A stretch of DNA of 64,000 nucleotides from Rhodoplanes tepidamans (GTDB taxonomy: Bacteria; Pseudomonadota; Alphaproteobacteria; Rhizobiales; Xanthobacteraceae), in assembly GCF_030813915.1 (NCBI RefSeq), contig NZ_JAUSUJ010000006.1:1-64000 (forward strand). Direction: 5' to 3'. Position 1 is the first letter of the stretch, and each line of letters starts with the position of its first letter. A program made the translations under genes and the position numbers. This document shows positions 1-8,917 of the stretch, piece after piece. Under the pieces are notes generated by a model. It searched no databases, was not told where the DNA came from, and saw only the letters and a list, made by a program, of their open reading frames with translations.

Positions 1-29
1 CCGCCGCGACCGCCTCTACCCCACCACCA

Positions 30-83
30 GACCCCCGCCCCCCCCGCCCCCCCCCGCCCCCCCCCCCGGCCCCCCCCCCCCCC
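30..83. repeat. Poly-C low-complexity tract
   Basis: Positions 30-83 are almost pure C with single G or A interruptions. No gene is visible in the first 112 bases. This lies just beyond the 3' end of a proline-rich gene and at the edge of the window, so it may be a sequencing or assembly artefact at a contig end rather than real biology. Confidence 0.7.
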
Positions 84-112
84 GCCGCGGGCTCGTTCGG
101 CCGCGGGAGGGG

Positions 113-796
113 TCAGCGCGGCGGCGGGGCGACCACCACCCAGACGGTGCGGTTGCCCTGGAACTGCGGCTGGTACCAGGTCGCGCCGCACTGCTCGTAG
201 GTCACGCCGCCGATCACCACGGTCTGGCACCCGGTCGGCAGGGTGGCCGCGATGGTGCCGATCGCCAGCGCCTCGCCGACCAGCGGGGCCACCCAGGCTC
301 CCGGCGGGTAGGCCGGGTAATAGGGCGGCGGCAGGTAGCCGGGATGCGGCGGGAAGGGCGGCGGCGGAGGCGGCCCGGGCGGTCCCGGCGGATGCGGACC
401 GGGGCCAGGGCCGGGACCGGGGCCCGGTCCGGGATGCGGACCAGGACCGGGACCAGGACCGGGGTGCGGACCGGGACCAGGGCCCGGGCCGGGATGCGGA
501 CCCGGACGCGGGCCGGGGCCGGGGCCGGGTTGCGGCTCGGGGCGGAATTCCGCCGGCCGCATCTCGGGCGGCCGCATCGGCGCATTGAGATGCGGGCCGA
601 AATTCATCGGCGCGCCGTGGAAGGCGCGGTCGCCGCCGCCGAATCCACCGCCCCGGAATCCGCCGAAGCCGCCGCCGAAATGCTCGATGCCGCGGGCCGT
701 CGCGAGCGACGGGGCGAGCGCGAAGCCGAGGACGGAAGCGCCGAGCAGGACGGCGCGAAGCATCCCGCGGCGCGGGCCGATCATCGTGGTGGGCAT
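113..796 (-). CDS. Secreted proline/glycine-rich protein
   Basis: A 227-residue protein with a clear N-terminal signal peptide (basic start, hydrophobic run near residues 12-30, Ala-rich cleavage region ending near TARG). A glycine/phenylalanine-rich stretch follows at about 38-60, then a long tract of repeated GPGP and HPGP units at about 92-145. A short C-terminal domain with two cysteines (TGCQTVVIGG and YEQCGATWY) resembles the end of small exported proteins common in Hyphomicrobiales. It starts one base after the stop of the DUF2092 gene upstream, so the two are probably co-transcribed. No function can be named. The tandem repeat tract may vary in length between strains. Confidence 0.7.
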   Translation of the reverse strand: MPTTMIGPRRGMLRAVLLGASVLGFALAPSLATARGIEHFGGGFGGFRGGGFGGGDRAFHGAPMNFGPHLNAPMRPPEMRPAEFRPEPQPGPGPGPRPGPHPGPGPGPGPHPGPGPGPGPHPGPGPGPGPGPGPHPPGPPGPPPPPPFPPHPGYLPPPYYPAYPPGAWVAPLVGEALAIGTIAATLPTGCQTVVIGGVTYEQCGATWYQPQFQGNRTVWVVVAPPPR

Positions 797-797
797 G

Positions 798-1655
798 TCA
801 GTTGCTCCCCTGGGTCCGGCCGAGCCGCAGGATGGCGATCGGCGTCTGGTCGGGCCGGGGTGTGAAGACGAACGCCTGGTCGGGAATGTCGGTGCGCTCG
901 GTCCAGGCGAGCGTCGCGGTGTAGCGGGGCCGCGACGGCTGGGCGCGGTCGATCAGCGTGAGCTTGAGCGGCCGCGGCGTGTCGCCGGCGGCGATCCAGA
1001 CCTCCCAGTCGCGGTCGCGGCTGCGGAAGGCGTAGTGCTCGGCGGCGACGCCGCCGACCGTGGCAGTGCCGACCCGGAACGCGCCGGTGATCCCCTTCGA
1101 CGGCGGCTCCGCGGTGCCGAGGTCGACGAGGTCGGCCGACGGCAGCTCGATCGCGTGCTCGGCGGCGACGCCGGCCAGCATGTCCCGCAGGGTCGGACGC
1201 GCCGGCACCTGCGCATAGTAGGGCTCGGCCGGCGACGCGATCGTCAGGGTCTTGCCGTCGTAGAGATAGGTCCGGGCGAACAGGTCGTTAGCGACGGTGG
1301 CGGCGAGCCGATCGGGGCGGCGGACCAGGTAGCGCACGGTGCCGTCGACCGTCACGGTCTGGCCGGTGCGGGCGACGATGTCGAACGCATAGGTCGCCTC
1401 GACCTCGAAGGCGCGGAGGCCGGCGAGATGCGCCGCCATCCGGTCGAGGGCGGCGAGCGCCGCCGGGTCGACCGGGTCAGCGGGCGGCGCGGTCCCGCTC
1501 GGCGGGGCGGCAGCGGCCGGCGGGGCACCGGGAGCGGCACCTGGCGATGCGGCGCCGGCCGGCGCCACACCCGCGACGACCAGCAGGACGGCGGCGAGCG
1601 CCGCGAGGTCGGGACTGAACCGCCTGGGAACCAGGCGTCTGAACATCGGAATCAT
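798..1655 (-). CDS. DUF2092 family periplasmic protein
   Basis: 285 residues with an N-terminal hydrophobic segment (about 17-36) and Ala/Pro-rich linker typical of export. The body matches the DUF2092 pattern: a helical start with LDRMAAHLAG, then beta-rich segments containing TVDGTVRYLVRRPDR, YLYDGKTLTI and PYYAQVPA, the layout of LolA-like lipoprotein-binding folds. This is recognition by motif, not by alignment. It is followed directly (one base gap) by the proline-rich secreted protein, which suggests a two-gene exported unit. Its molecular role is unknown. Confidence 0.75.
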   Translation of the reverse strand: MIPMFRRLVPRRFSPDLAALAAVLLVVAGVAPAGAASPGAAPGAPPAAAAPPSGTAPPADPVDPAALAALDRMAAHLAGLRAFEVEATYAFDIVARTGQTVTVDGTVRYLVRRPDRLAATVANDLFARTYLYDGKTLTIASPAEPYYAQVPARPTLRDMLAGVAAEHAIELPSADLVDLGTAEPPSKGITGAFRVGTATVGGVAAEHYAFRSRDRDWEVWIAAGDTPRPLKLTLIDRAQPSRPRYTATLAWTERTDIPDQAFVFTPRPDQTPIAILRLGRTQGSN

Positions 1656-1831
1656 GCAACGACGTCCGCACTGAAATGGGCCGGGGGCGGCCCATTCAGA
1701 CTCCGGAACGTGAAGAAATCGCGTATTTCTCCGAAATACTTAGTAATATGGCACCGCTACGTGTCCGGAAGACAGAAACAGCGGTGCGCGGCCGCTCGCG
1801 GCTGCGGCCATGTGGTCCGCGGCCGGCGCGG

Positions 1832-2086
1832 TCACATCTGCCCGGGCCCGCCGGGCGGGACCGGCGGCACGTAGTCGGGCTCGGCGCCCGGCTTGGTCGG
1901 GTCGGCGATGCCCGGGTCGTTCACCGGGTAAGGGCTGCGCGGGCCGGTCGGACCGGGCACCGGCGGCTCGCCCGGATCGGGCGGAACCGGCTGCGGGTCC
2001 GGGCCCGGCGGAATCTTCGGCCCGGTCGGGTCGGACGTGCCATGGGCCGGCCCGGGCCGGCCCGAATCGATCGTCTGCATGCGCAC
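1832..2086 (-). CDS. Small proline-rich hypothetical protein
   Basis: An 84-residue product made largely of Pro, Gly, Asp and Thr with repeated PGP and DPG units and no predicted membrane segment. Such short disordered proteins are frequent in this order, but composition alone can also arise by chance in GC-rich DNA. It stands alone between the DUF2092 gene and the VOC gene. I call it a possible gene only. Confidence 0.45.
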   Translation of the reverse strand: MRMQTIDSGRPGPAHGTSDPTGPKIPPGPDPQPVPPDPGEPPVPGPTGPRSPYPVNDPGIADPTKPGAEPDYVPPVPPGGPGQM

Positions 2087-2149
2087 CTCGTTCGTGTTCC
2101 GGGAGAACCCGGCGCCTTCGCACGAGGTTCCAGCGCTGTGCGCGCGCCG

Positions 2150-2539
2150 TCACGCCGGCGCGTGGCAGACGGCCTCGATGTTGTGGCCGTCCGGATCCAG
2201 CACGAAGGCCGCGTAGTAGGTCGGATGATAGTGCGGTCGCAGGCCCGGCCCGCCGTTGTCGCGACCGCCGGCCGCCAGTGCGGCGGCGTGGAAGGCGTCG
2301 ACGGTCGCGCGGTCCGGCGCCGCCAGTGCGACATGCAGCACGCCGGTCAGGCCGCCTTCGCCGCCGATCCAGAAGTCCGGCTTGCCGTCGCGGCCGAAGC
2401 CCGCCGCGGCGTGCCCCATGTCGGTCTCCTCGGGACCGAACTCCATGATCACCGAATAGCCGAGCGGCGCCAGCGCCGCGGCGTAGAAGGCCCGCGAGCG
2501 GGCGAAGTCGGACACCGGGAAGCCGACATGATCGATCAT
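2150..2539 (-). CDS. VOC (glyoxalase/bleomycin-resistance fold) protein
   Basis: 129 residues with the vicinal oxygen chelate pattern: MIDHVGFPVSDFARSRAFY at the start (metal-ligand His 4), a central GKPDFWIGG strand, HVALAAPDR with a second His, and FVLDPDGHNIEAV at the end carrying the usual HNIE glutamate. Members bind a divalent metal and act as isomerases, dioxygenases or resistance proteins; the substrate is not predictable here. It lies 64 bases after sdhB on the same strand, separated by a GC-rich hairpin, and may be read through from the sdh operon. An AAGGAG sequence precedes the start. Confidence 0.85.
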   Translation of the reverse strand: MIDHVGFPVSDFARSRAFYAAALAPLGYSVIMEFGPEETDMGHAAAGFGRDGKPDFWIGGEGGLTGVLHVALAAPDRATVDAFHAAALAAGGRDNGGPGLRPHYHPTYYAAFVLDPDGHNIEAVCHAPA

Positions 2540-2561
2540 GGTTTGTTCTCCTTAATACTTC

Positions 2562-2583
2562 GGGGCGGCCGACGGGCCGCCCC
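2562..2583 (-). terminator. Hairpin between sdhB and the VOC gene
   Basis: A 9-bp GC-only stem (GGGGCGGCC at 2562-2570 pairing with GGCCGCCCC at 2575-2583) with a 4-base loop sits in the 64-base gap. No U-run follows on the transcribed strand, so it looks like a pause, processing or partial terminator element that could lower VOC expression relative to sdh. Confidence 0.45.
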
Positions 2584-2603
2584 GGAAACGGGATCGCGCC
2601 GGA

Positions 2604-3386
2604 TCAGGTCTTCTGGCGCTCGACCATCAGCTTCTTCAGCTCGGCGATCGCCTTGGCCGGGTTGAGACCCTTCGGGCATGCCTTCGAGCAGTTCATGATG
2701 GTGACGCAGCGGAACAGGCGGAACGGATCCTCGAGCTGGTCGAGCCGTTCGCCGGTCCCCTCGTCGCGGCTGTCGATCACCCAGCGATAGGCGTGCAGGA
2801 GCGCGGCGGGACCGAGATAGCGGTCCGGGTTCCACCAGTATTCCGGGCACGAGGTCGAGCAGCAGGCGCAGAGGATGCACTCGTAGAGACCGTCGAGCAT
2901 CTCGCGGTCGTCTTTGCTCTGAATCCACTCCTTCTCGGGCGCCGGCGTGACGGTCTGCAGCCACGGCTGCACCAGCGCGTGCTGGGCGAAGAAGTTGGTG
3001 AGGTCGGGCACCAGATCCTTGGCGACCGGCTGGTGCGGCAGCGGCAGCACCTTCACGGACCCCTTGATCTCGCCCATGTCCTTTGTGCAGGCGAGCGTAT
3101 TGACGCCGTCGATGTTCATGGCGCAGGAGCCGCAGATGCCCTCGCGACAGGAACGCCGGAAGGTCAGCGTCGGGTCGACCTTGTTCTTGATCCACAACAG
3201 GGCGTCGAGAACCATCGGCCCGCAGTCGTCGAGATCGACCGTGAAGGTGTCGATGTGCGGATTCTTGCCGTCGTCGGGATTCCAACGGTAGACGCGGAAC
3301 TCACGCGTGTTGGTCGCGCCCTCCGGCTTCGGCCACACCTTGCCGTCGGTGACTCGCGAGTTCTTTGGCAGGGTGAATTCGACCAT
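2604..3386 (-). CDS. sdhB: Succinate dehydrogenase iron-sulfur subunit
   Basis: 260 residues, the normal SdhB length. It carries electrons from FAD in SdhA to ubiquinone through three clusters whose ligands are all visible: [2Fe-2S] in [10 protein letters not shown] plus C100 (C80, C85, C88, C100), [4Fe-4S] in CILCACC (from C169), and [3Fe-4S] in [14 protein letters not shown] (C226, C232, C236). The start was placed at MVEFTLPK, two bases after the sdhA stop, rather than at longer upstream reading that runs inside sdhA. Last gene of sdhCDAB; complex II sits on the inner face of the cytoplasmic membrane and links the TCA cycle to respiration. Confidence 0.98.
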   Translation of the reverse strand: MVEFTLPKNSRVTDGKVWPKPEGATNTREFRVYRWNPDDGKNPHIDTFTVDLDDCGPMVLDALLWIKNKVDPTLTFRRSCREGICGSCAMNIDGVNTLACTKDMGEIKGSVKVLPLPHQPVAKDLVPDLTNFFAQHALVQPWLQTVTPAPEKEWIQSKDDREMLDGLYECILCACCSTSCPEYWWNPDRYLGPAALLHAYRWVIDSRDEGTGERLDQLEDPFRLFRCVTIMNCSKACPKGLNPAKAIAELKKLMVERQKT

Positions 3387-3388
3387 GT

Positions 3389-5224
3389 TCAGTAGACCCT
3401 CGCCTTCGGCTCGATGTACGACACGTCGTTCGTCATCGTGTAGGTGTGCACGGGCCGGTAGTCGATCGACACCTTGCGGGTGTCGAAATCGAGCCACGCC
3501 AGCGTGTGCTTCATCCACACCTTGTCGTCGCGGTCCGGGAAGTCTTCGCGGGCATGCGCGCCGCGGCTCTCGGTGCGATTGACGGCGGAGTTCATGGTGA
3601 CGACCGCCTGGGCGATGAGGTTGTCGAACTCCAGCGTCTCCATCAGGTCGGTGTTCCAGATCAGCGAGCGATCGGTCACCTTGACGTCGGCGGCGCCGGC
3701 CAGCACCTCGTCGATCAGCTTGACGCCCTCGGCCAGCACCTCGCCGGTGCGGAACACCGCGCAGTTCGACTGCATCACCCGCTGCATCCGCGAGCGCAGC
3801 TCGGCGGTCGGCGTGCCGCCATTGGCGTTGCGGAAGCGGTCGAGACGGGCGAGCGCCTTCTCGGTCGACTGCGCGGACGGGGTCGGCTGGCTGGCACCGG
3901 GCTCCAGCAGCTCGGCGCAGCGCAGCGCCGCGGCGCGGCCGAAAACCACGAGGTCGATCAGCGAGTTGGAGCCGAGCCGGTTGGCCCCGTGCACGGAGAC
4001 GCAGGCGGCCTCGCCGAGCGCCATCAGGCCGGGCACCACGTGGTCCGGGTTGCCGTCCTTCCTGATCACCGCCTCGCCGTGATAATTCGTGGCGATGCCG
4101 CCCATATTGTAGTGGACGGTCGGTATGACCGGGATCGGCTCCTTGGTGACGTCGACGCCGGCGAAGATCTTGGCGCTCTCCGAGATGCCGGGCAGGCGCT
4201 CGTGCAGGATCTTCGGGTCCAGGTGGTCGAGGTGCAGGAAGATGTGGTCCTTGTTCTTCCCGACCCCGCGGCCCTCGCGGATCTCGATCGTCATGGCGCG
4301 CGAGACGACGTCGCGCGACGCCAGGTCCTTGGCGGAGGGCGCGTAGCGCTCCATGAAGCGCTCACCCTCGGAGTTGACGAGGTAGCCGCCCTCGCCGCGC
4401 GAGCCTTCGGTGATCAGGCAGCCCGAGCCGTAGATGCCGGTCGGGTGGAACTGGACGAACTCCATGTCCTGCAGCGGCAGGCCGGCGCGCAGCACCATGG
4501 CGTTGCCGTCGCCGGTCTGGGTGTGGGCGCCCGTGCAGGAGTAGTAGGCGCGCCCGTAGCCGCCGGTCGCCAGAATCGTCATCTGGGCGCGGAAGCGGTG
4601 CAGCGTGCCGTCGTCCATGTTGAGCGCGACGACGCCGCGGCAGGCGCCCTCGTCGTCCATGATCAGGTCGAGCACGAAGTACTCGACCAGGAACTCGGCA
4701 TTGTGCTTGAGGGCGGCGCCGTACAGCGTGTGCAGCATGGCGTGGCCGGTGCGGTCGGCGGCCGCGCAGGTGCGCTGGGCGATGCCCTGGCCGTAGTTCG
4801 TCGTCATGCCGCCGAACGGGCGCTGGTAGATCCGGCCTTCCTCGGTGCGCGAGAAGGGCACGCCCCAGTGCTCGAGCTCGTAGACGGCGGCCGGGGCGTT
4901 GCGGCACATGTACTCGATGGTGTCCTGGTCGCCGAGCCAGTCCGACCCCTTGACGGTGTCGTACATGTGCCAGCGCCAGTCGTCCGGCCCCATGTTGCCG
5001 AGCGCCGCCGAGATGCCGCCCTGCGCCGCCACGGTGTGGGAGCGGGTCGGGAACACCTTGGTCAGGCAGGCGGTGCGGAGCCCCGCCTCGCTGCAGCCGA
5101 CGACGGCGCGCAGGCCGGCCCCGCCGGCGCCCACGACGACGACGTCGTAGGTGTGGTCTTCGAGCGGATAGGCCCGGCCGTTGACCGCCGGCGCTCCGCC
5201 GTTTCCGGAACCGTTGACGGCCAT
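3389..5224 (-). CDS. sdhA: Succinate dehydrogenase flavoprotein subunit
   Basis: 611 residues. The FAD-binding GAGGAG motif is at 33-38 and the covalent flavin histidine is H63 in [10 protein letters not shown]. The fumarate-reductase/SdhA landmarks HPTGIYGSG and GGI(A)TNYHGE are present, as is [11 protein letters not shown]. Oxidises succinate to fumarate in the TCA cycle. It lies three bases after sdhD and two bases before sdhB, so translation is closely coupled across the operon. Nothing is truncated or unusual. Confidence 0.98.
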   Translation of the reverse strand: MAVNGSGNGGAPAVNGRAYPLEDHTYDVVVVGAGGAGLRAVVGCSEAGLRTACLTKVFPTRSHTVAAQGGISAALGNMGPDDWRWHMYDTVKGSDWLGDQDTIEYMCRNAPAAVYELEHWGVPFSRTEEGRIYQRPFGGMTTNYGQGIAQRTCAAADRTGHAMLHTLYGAALKHNAEFLVEYFVLDLIMDDEGACRGVVALNMDDGTLHRFRAQMTILATGGYGRAYYSCTGAHTQTGDGNAMVLRAGLPLQDMEFVQFHPTGIYGSGCLITEGSRGEGGYLVNSEGERFMERYAPSAKDLASRDVVSRAMTIEIREGRGVGKNKDHIFLHLDHLDPKILHERLPGISESAKIFAGVDVTKEPIPVIPTVHYNMGGIATNYHGEAVIRKDGNPDHVVPGLMALGEAACVSVHGANRLGSNSLIDLVVFGRAAALRCAELLEPGASQPTPSAQSTEKALARLDRFRNANGGTPTAELRSRMQRVMQSNCAVFRTGEVLAEGVKLIDEVLAGAADVKVTDRSLIWNTDLMETLEFDNLIAQAVVTMNSAVNRTESRGAHAREDFPDRDDKVWMKHTLAWLDFDTRKVSIDYRPVHTYTMTNDVSYIEPKARVY

Positions 5225-5227
5225 CGG

Positions 5228-5617
5228 TCAGACTCCGAACGAGAGCTTGAGAATCGCGTAGGTGCAGGCGAGCCAGAGCACGATCGTCAGGAACGTGTTG
5301 CCGATCAGGAGGCCCGTCTTCATCGCCTTGCCGTGGATGTAGTCCTCGATCACCGACTGCAGGCCGAGACGCATGTGCAGCGTCACGGTGTAGACCCACA
5401 GCAGCATCGTGATGGCGACGAGCGGCGACCCCAGGATCTGGACGACGGCGGCGTGGTTGCGGCCGATCAGCGAGATCACGATGACGATCGCGGCGAGCGT
5501 CAGCGGCAGCAGCGCGATCGAGGTGAGCCGCATCTCCCACCAGTGCTCGGTGCCGGACTTGGCCGAGCCGAGGCCGCGCACCTTGCCGATCGGGGTGCGG
5601 ATGCTGGTCGACTTCAT
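5228..5617 (-). CDS. sdhD: Succinate dehydrogenase membrane anchor subunit
   Basis: 129 residues with three hydrophobic helices (about 32-52, 62-82, 104-124). The motif HMRLGLQSVIEDY (81-93) holds the heme b ligand His81 and the Asp/Tyr pair associated with the quinone site. The start is MKSTSIRT, which overlaps the end of sdhC by four bases (ATGA), the normal coupled arrangement. Anchors SdhAB to the membrane together with SdhC. Confidence 0.95.
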   Translation of the reverse strand: MKSTSIRTPIGKVRGLGSAKSGTEHWWEMRLTSIALLPLTLAAIVIVISLIGRNHAAVVQILGSPLVAITMLLWVYTVTLHMRLGLQSVIEDYIHGKAMKTGLLIGNTFLTIVLWLACTYAILKLSFGV

Positions 5618-6024
5618 CGCAGGCCTCCCATCACGAAGCCGCCGATGATCCAGGCGAGCAGGGTGAGCGAGATCGAGCCGATCAGGGTCATGCGGGCGAG
5701 CCACTCGCGCTCGTTCGGCGCGAAGCCCCGGCCGGTGTCCCAGATCAGGTGGCGGACACCGCCGAGCGAGTGGTGGATCAGGCCCCACGAGAACCCGAGC
5801 AGCACGAGCCGCCCGATCCACGTGCTCATGAACCACTGCACCCACGCATAGGCGTTGGGGCCGGAGGCGGCGGAGAGCAGCCACCATGCGACGAGCAGGA
5901 AGCCGAGATACAGCACGATCCCGGTGACCCGGTGGAAGCCGGACATCAGGAACGTGAAGGTCAGACGATAGATTTGGAGGTGCGGCGAAAGCGGCCGCTC
6001 GACCCGCGCCGGGCGTTCAGCCAT
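5614..6024 (-). CDS. sdhC: Succinate dehydrogenase cytochrome b556 subunit
   Basis: 136 residues with three membrane helices. Family signatures are RPLSPHLQIYR at the N-terminus, SGFHRVTGIVLY (His31), and GLIHHSLGGVRHLIWD (His84/85, His92) with the heme ligand. The start was placed at MAERPARV because GGAGTAATTCC lies directly upstream as a good ribosome binding site; longer readings have no support. First gene of sdhCDAB. The 187-base gap to mch upstream should contain the operon promoter. Confidence 0.96.
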   Translation of the reverse strand: MAERPARVERPLSPHLQIYRLTFTFLMSGFHRVTGIVLYLGFLLVAWWLLSAASGPNAYAWVQWFMSTWIGRLVLLGFSWGLIHHSLGGVRHLIWDTGRGFAPNEREWLARMTLIGSISLTLLAWIIGGFVMGGLR

Positions 6025-6211
6025 GGAATTACTCCAATGAAGGCCGTTTCCTTGAAGCAGAAGCGCGTGTGTTGTGCAACGCCGAATCACGGCTTGCGGT
6101 GGATGCCGGGGTTCACAACTTTGCATGCCCGACGGCCCGGCGAACAGCCCCCTGCGGCGCGAGGCCGGCGGCCGCGCGCCCGGCAGGGTTGGTCCGGCCG
6201 GACGGGCCCGC

Positions 6212-7261
6212 TCAGCGCGGAATCAGCGCCCAGTAGTCGAGGTCGAGGATGACCCCCGGCTCGTAGTCGTGACCGGCCCGCAGCGGGTGCTCCTCGCAGG
6301 TGCGGTCCTTGGTCGCGACGAGCCGCAGGCGCAGCGCGCCGACGTCGTCGCGGCCGGGAAGATCGGCCTTGGCCAGCACCTCCGACCAGGCGAACACGGT
6401 GTCTCCGGCGAACAGCGGTGCGACATGCGCGCCGCTGTTGATTCCCGCGATGTGGAAGACGTTGGCGAGGCCGTTGTAGGACAGCGCCCGGGCGAGCGAG
6501 ATGACGTGGCCGCCATAGATCAGCCGCCGCCCGATCCGGGTGCGCACCTGGACGAAGTGGTTGAAGTGCACCTTCGCGGTGTTCTGGAAGAGTCGTGTCG
6601 ACAGTTGGTGCTCGGCGTCCTCGACCGTCATGCCGTCGACATGGTCGATCCGTTCGCCGACCTCGAAGTCGTCGAACCGATGCGGCGCGCCCGACAGGCC
6701 GAAATCCCACCCGGCGAGATGCAGCGGCGGGCAGGCGGCGCCGAGATCCGCCGGATCGACGGTCGGCGCCAGCTCCGGCACCAGCTCGGCATGCGGCTTC
6801 GCCGCCTCGTCGCGCTTGTTGACCATCACCCAGCGCACGTAGTCCAGGACCCTGGTCCCGTCCTGCCGCCAGCCGGTCGAGCGGACATAGACGACGCCGG
6901 TGCGGCGGCTGGAGTTCTCCTTGAGGCCGATGACCTCGGAGGTCGCCGTCAGGGTGTCGCCCGGATACACGGTGGCGAGGAAGCGGCCCTCGGCGTAGCC
7001 GAGATTCGCCACGGCGTTGAGCGAGATGTCCGGCACGGTCTTGCCGAACACGATGTGGAAGACGAGCAGGTCGTCGATCGGCGACTGCGGATAGCCGACC
7101 GCCCGGGCGAAGGCCTCGGAGCTCTGGACCGCGAAGCGCGACCCGTACAGCGCCGTGTACAGCGCGACGTCGCCCGTCGTGACGGTCCGCGGCACCGCGT
7201 GCCGGATCACGTCACCGATCCTGAAGTCTTCGAAGAAGCGCCCCGAGCTGGTCTTGGCCAT
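6212..7261 (-). CDS. mch: Mesaconyl-CoA hydratase (ethylmalonyl-CoA pathway)
   Basis: 349 residues made of two MaoC/hotdog halves, the length typical of mesaconyl-CoA hydratase (beta-methylmalyl-CoA dehydratase). Strong family landmarks are GRFFEDFR and VTTGDVALYTALYGSRFA near the start, FGKTVPDISLNAVANLGYA, LDYVRWVMVNKRD, and YGGHVISLARALSYNGLAN in the second half. The enzyme interconverts mesaconyl-C1-CoA and beta-methylmalyl-CoA in acetyl-CoA assimilation by organisms lacking isocitrate lyase. It stands upstream of sdhC on the same strand with a 187-base gap. A malyl-CoA lyase/thioesterase family gene at 17.8 kb could serve the next step. Assignment rests on recognised motifs and length. 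Confidence 0.85.
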   Translation of the reverse strand: MAKTSSGRFFEDFRIGDVIRHAVPRTVTTGDVALYTALYGSRFAVQSSEAFARAVGYPQSPIDDLLVFHIVFGKTVPDISLNAVANLGYAEGRFLATVYPGDTLTATSEVIGLKENSSRRTGVVYVRSTGWRQDGTRVLDYVRWVMVNKRDEAAKPHAELVPELAPTVDPADLGAACPPLHLAGWDFGLSGAPHRFDDFEVGERIDHVDGMTVEDAEHQLSTRLFQNTAKVHFNHFVQVRTRIGRRLIYGGHVISLARALSYNGLANVFHIAGINSGAHVAPLFAGDTVFAWSEVLAKADLPGRDDVGALRLRLVATKDRTCEEHPLRAGHDYEPGVILDLDYWALIPR

Positions 7262-7564
7262 CGGCTGGTCGGACTGGGGGTCGGTGGCTTTGGGCTTTCG
7301 CGAGTCGTACCGCGCCGGACCGGCTCTGGCAATCGTCCGAAAGGCGGGTCGCGGCCGGCGATGGCGCTCCCCCTGGAAAGGTGCGAACCAGGATTCGGTT
7401 GATCGCGGCCCGCCCGAGGCACGGCGATCGGGCAGGCGCCGCAGGATTGTCGTCCCGGGGGAAACCTCCCGTTCGCCATCGCATCGGAATCCGGCCGGGC
7501 GTTAGGGCGCTGCTCGCCTCCGGCGTGCTGGACTGGCGGCGGTTCGTCCCGAGGCTCGTCCGCG
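7262..7564. other. Intergenic region between mch and the aspartic protease gene
   Basis: 303 bases between two divergent genes. I find no convincing coding sequence, RNA gene or strong palindrome. It must carry both outward promoters, but no clear -35/-10 pair stands out in this GC-rich DNA. Confidence 0.5.
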
Positions 7565-8071
7565 ATGCGCAGCATCATCGTCTTCGCTCTCCTCGCCCTC
7601 GCTCTCGGCGCCACGGTGCCGCGGCTCTACCTGGACGCGACCGCCCGCACGCCTCCGGCCGCACAGGCCGGCCCGCAGGCGCCGGCTACGCCGGCCGGAG
7701 GGTATCGCAGCCTGACGCTGCGCAAGGACGACCGCGGCCACTTCCAGACCGAGGCCTCGCTGGACGGGCGCCGCGTATCGGTGCTGGTCGACACCGGCGC
7801 CTCGGTGATCGCGTTGCGGGCCAGCGACGCCGCCCGGCTCGGGGTCCGGCCGCAGGCGCGCGACTACACGGCGCGGGTCACCACCGCGAACGGCACCGTG
7901 ATGGCGGCGCCGACCGAGATCGGGCGGGTCGACGTCGGCGGCATCGTGGTCCACCACGTCGCCGCTCTGGTGCTGCCCGACGAGGCGCTGTCGCAGAACC
8001 TGCTCGGCATGTCGTTCCTGTCGCGCGTCCGCTTCGAGCACCACGGCGGCCGGCTGATGCTGGAGCAGTGA
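7565..8071 (+). CDS. TIGR02281-type retropepsin-like aspartic protease
   Basis: 168 residues. An N-terminal hydrophobic segment (about 3-17) anchors or exports it. The single aspartyl protease domain has the catalytic VLVDTGAS motif (Asp76), the flap region VTTANGTVMAAPTEIGRVDVGGI, and the C-terminal psi-loop LLGMSFLSRVRFE. As in retroviral proteases, one copy gives half an active site, so the enzyme should dimerise. Its cellular substrate is unknown. It is monocistronic, facing the gntR gene downstream. Confidence 0.88.
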   Translation: MRSIIVFALLALALGATVPRLYLDATARTPPAAQAGPQAPATPAGGYRSLTLRKDDRGHFQTEASLDGRRVSVLVDTGASVIALRASDAARLGVRPQARDYTARVTTANGTVMAAPTEIGRVDVGGIVVHHVAALVLPDEALSQNLLGMSFLSRVRFEHHGGRLMLEQ

Positions 8072-8095
8072 GCGTCCCGCGGCGCGCCGCTGCAC

Positions 8096-8106
8096 ATTGT
8101 AGACAG
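8096..8106 (+). promoter_or_regulatory. Putative GntR operator, copy 1
   Basis: ATTGTAGACAG, which differs in one base from the reverse complement (ATTGTATACAG) of the CTGTATACAAT element found at copies 2 and 3. It lies 71 bases upstream of gntR, consistent with autoregulation. Confidence 0.55.
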
Positions 8107-8176
8107 TGAGCGAGCTTTCCTCGGCCCGGCGGATCGTCTAGGCGTAGAGACGCGCTGGACGACGGAAGAGACAGCC

Positions 8177-8917
8177 ATGGCCAGAGACAGCCGGACGGCC
8201 GGGAAACGGCTCGGCGAGCAGCACGACTCGCTCCACAACCTGATCTATCAGGAGATCAGAAGCGCCATCGCGGACGGCCGGCTGAAGCCGGGCGAGCGGC
8301 TGGTCGAGGAGCGGCTCGCCGAGGAGTACGGCGTGTCGCGCAACCCGATCCGCGAGGCCATCCGGGCCCTGCACGCCGACGGGCTCGTCGACGTGTCGAG
8401 TCGCCGCGGCGCCCACGTCGCCGGTCTGGCCCCCGACACGGTGCGGGAGATCATCGAGATCCGTGCGCTCCTCGAATCGCACAATGCGCGGCTCGCGGCG
8501 CGCAACCGCAACGCGGTCCTGCTGAAGAACGCCGAGGCGATCCTGACCCGCGGGCGGACGGCGTTGACGTCGGGACGGCGGCGCGGCCTGCGCGAGCTGA
8601 ACGAGCAGTTCCATCGCGCGCTGGCCGAGGCGGGACGCAACCAGCTGCTGTCCGACATGCTGGAGTCTCTCAGGACGCGGAGCGCGCTTCTCTTCTCGCC
8701 CGACGATCCCGCCCGCCAGGAGGTGAGCTGGCAGGAGCATGCCGGAATCCTGCAGGCGATCGTGGACGGCGACGAGGAGCTCGCCGCCAAGCGCGCGATG
8801 GCCCATGTGCTCGGCGCCGGCGAGGCACACCTCCAGTCGACAGGCGCGGCGGCCACAGCGGCCGGGGCGCGCGACTCAGCCGGCGAGCTGCCGCAGAAGA
8901 AGCAAGAGCGCCGCTAG
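8177..8917 (+). CDS. GntR-family regulator, FadR/FCD subfamily
   Basis: 246 residues. The N-terminal winged helix-turn-helix spans about 15-85 (NLIYQEIRSAIADGRLKPGERLVEERLAEEYGVSR region, then NPIREAIRALHADGL). The C-terminal all-helical FCD effector domain holds the ELNEQFHRAL metal-ligand motif and a later HAGILQAI histidine. Such proteins sense small organic acids or amino-acid derivatives. Three copies of a GTATAC-centred operator lie before this gene, tauE and the ABC/hydrolase divergon, so it is the likely controller of all three. Its 3' end overlaps the convergent tauE gene by 42 bases. The start follows GGAAGAGA at 8165-8172. Confidence 0.9.
   Translation: MARDSRTAGKRLGEQHDSLHNLIYQEIRSAIADGRLKPGERLVEERLAEEYGVSRNPIREAIRALHADGLVDVSSRRGAHVAGLAPDTVREIIEIRALLESHNARLAARNRNAVLLKNAEAILTRGRTALTSGRRRGLRELNEQFHRALAEAGRNQLLSDMLESLRTRSALLFSPDDPARQEVSWQEHAGILQAIVDGDEELAAKRAMAHVLGAGEAHLQSTGAAATAAGARDSAGELPQKKQERR

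Noticed and set aside
378-530. CRISPR-like direct repeats
   Set aside because: The periodic sequence lies in frame within a secreted protein gene, repeats are too short and there are no spacers.
3446-5851. Long open frame on the plus strand opposite sdhA
   Set aside because: Mirror reading of a strongly GC3-biased gene; the product is a low-complexity His/Arg/Val string with no domain. The same applies to the frame opposite the RND pump (37544-40894) and others.
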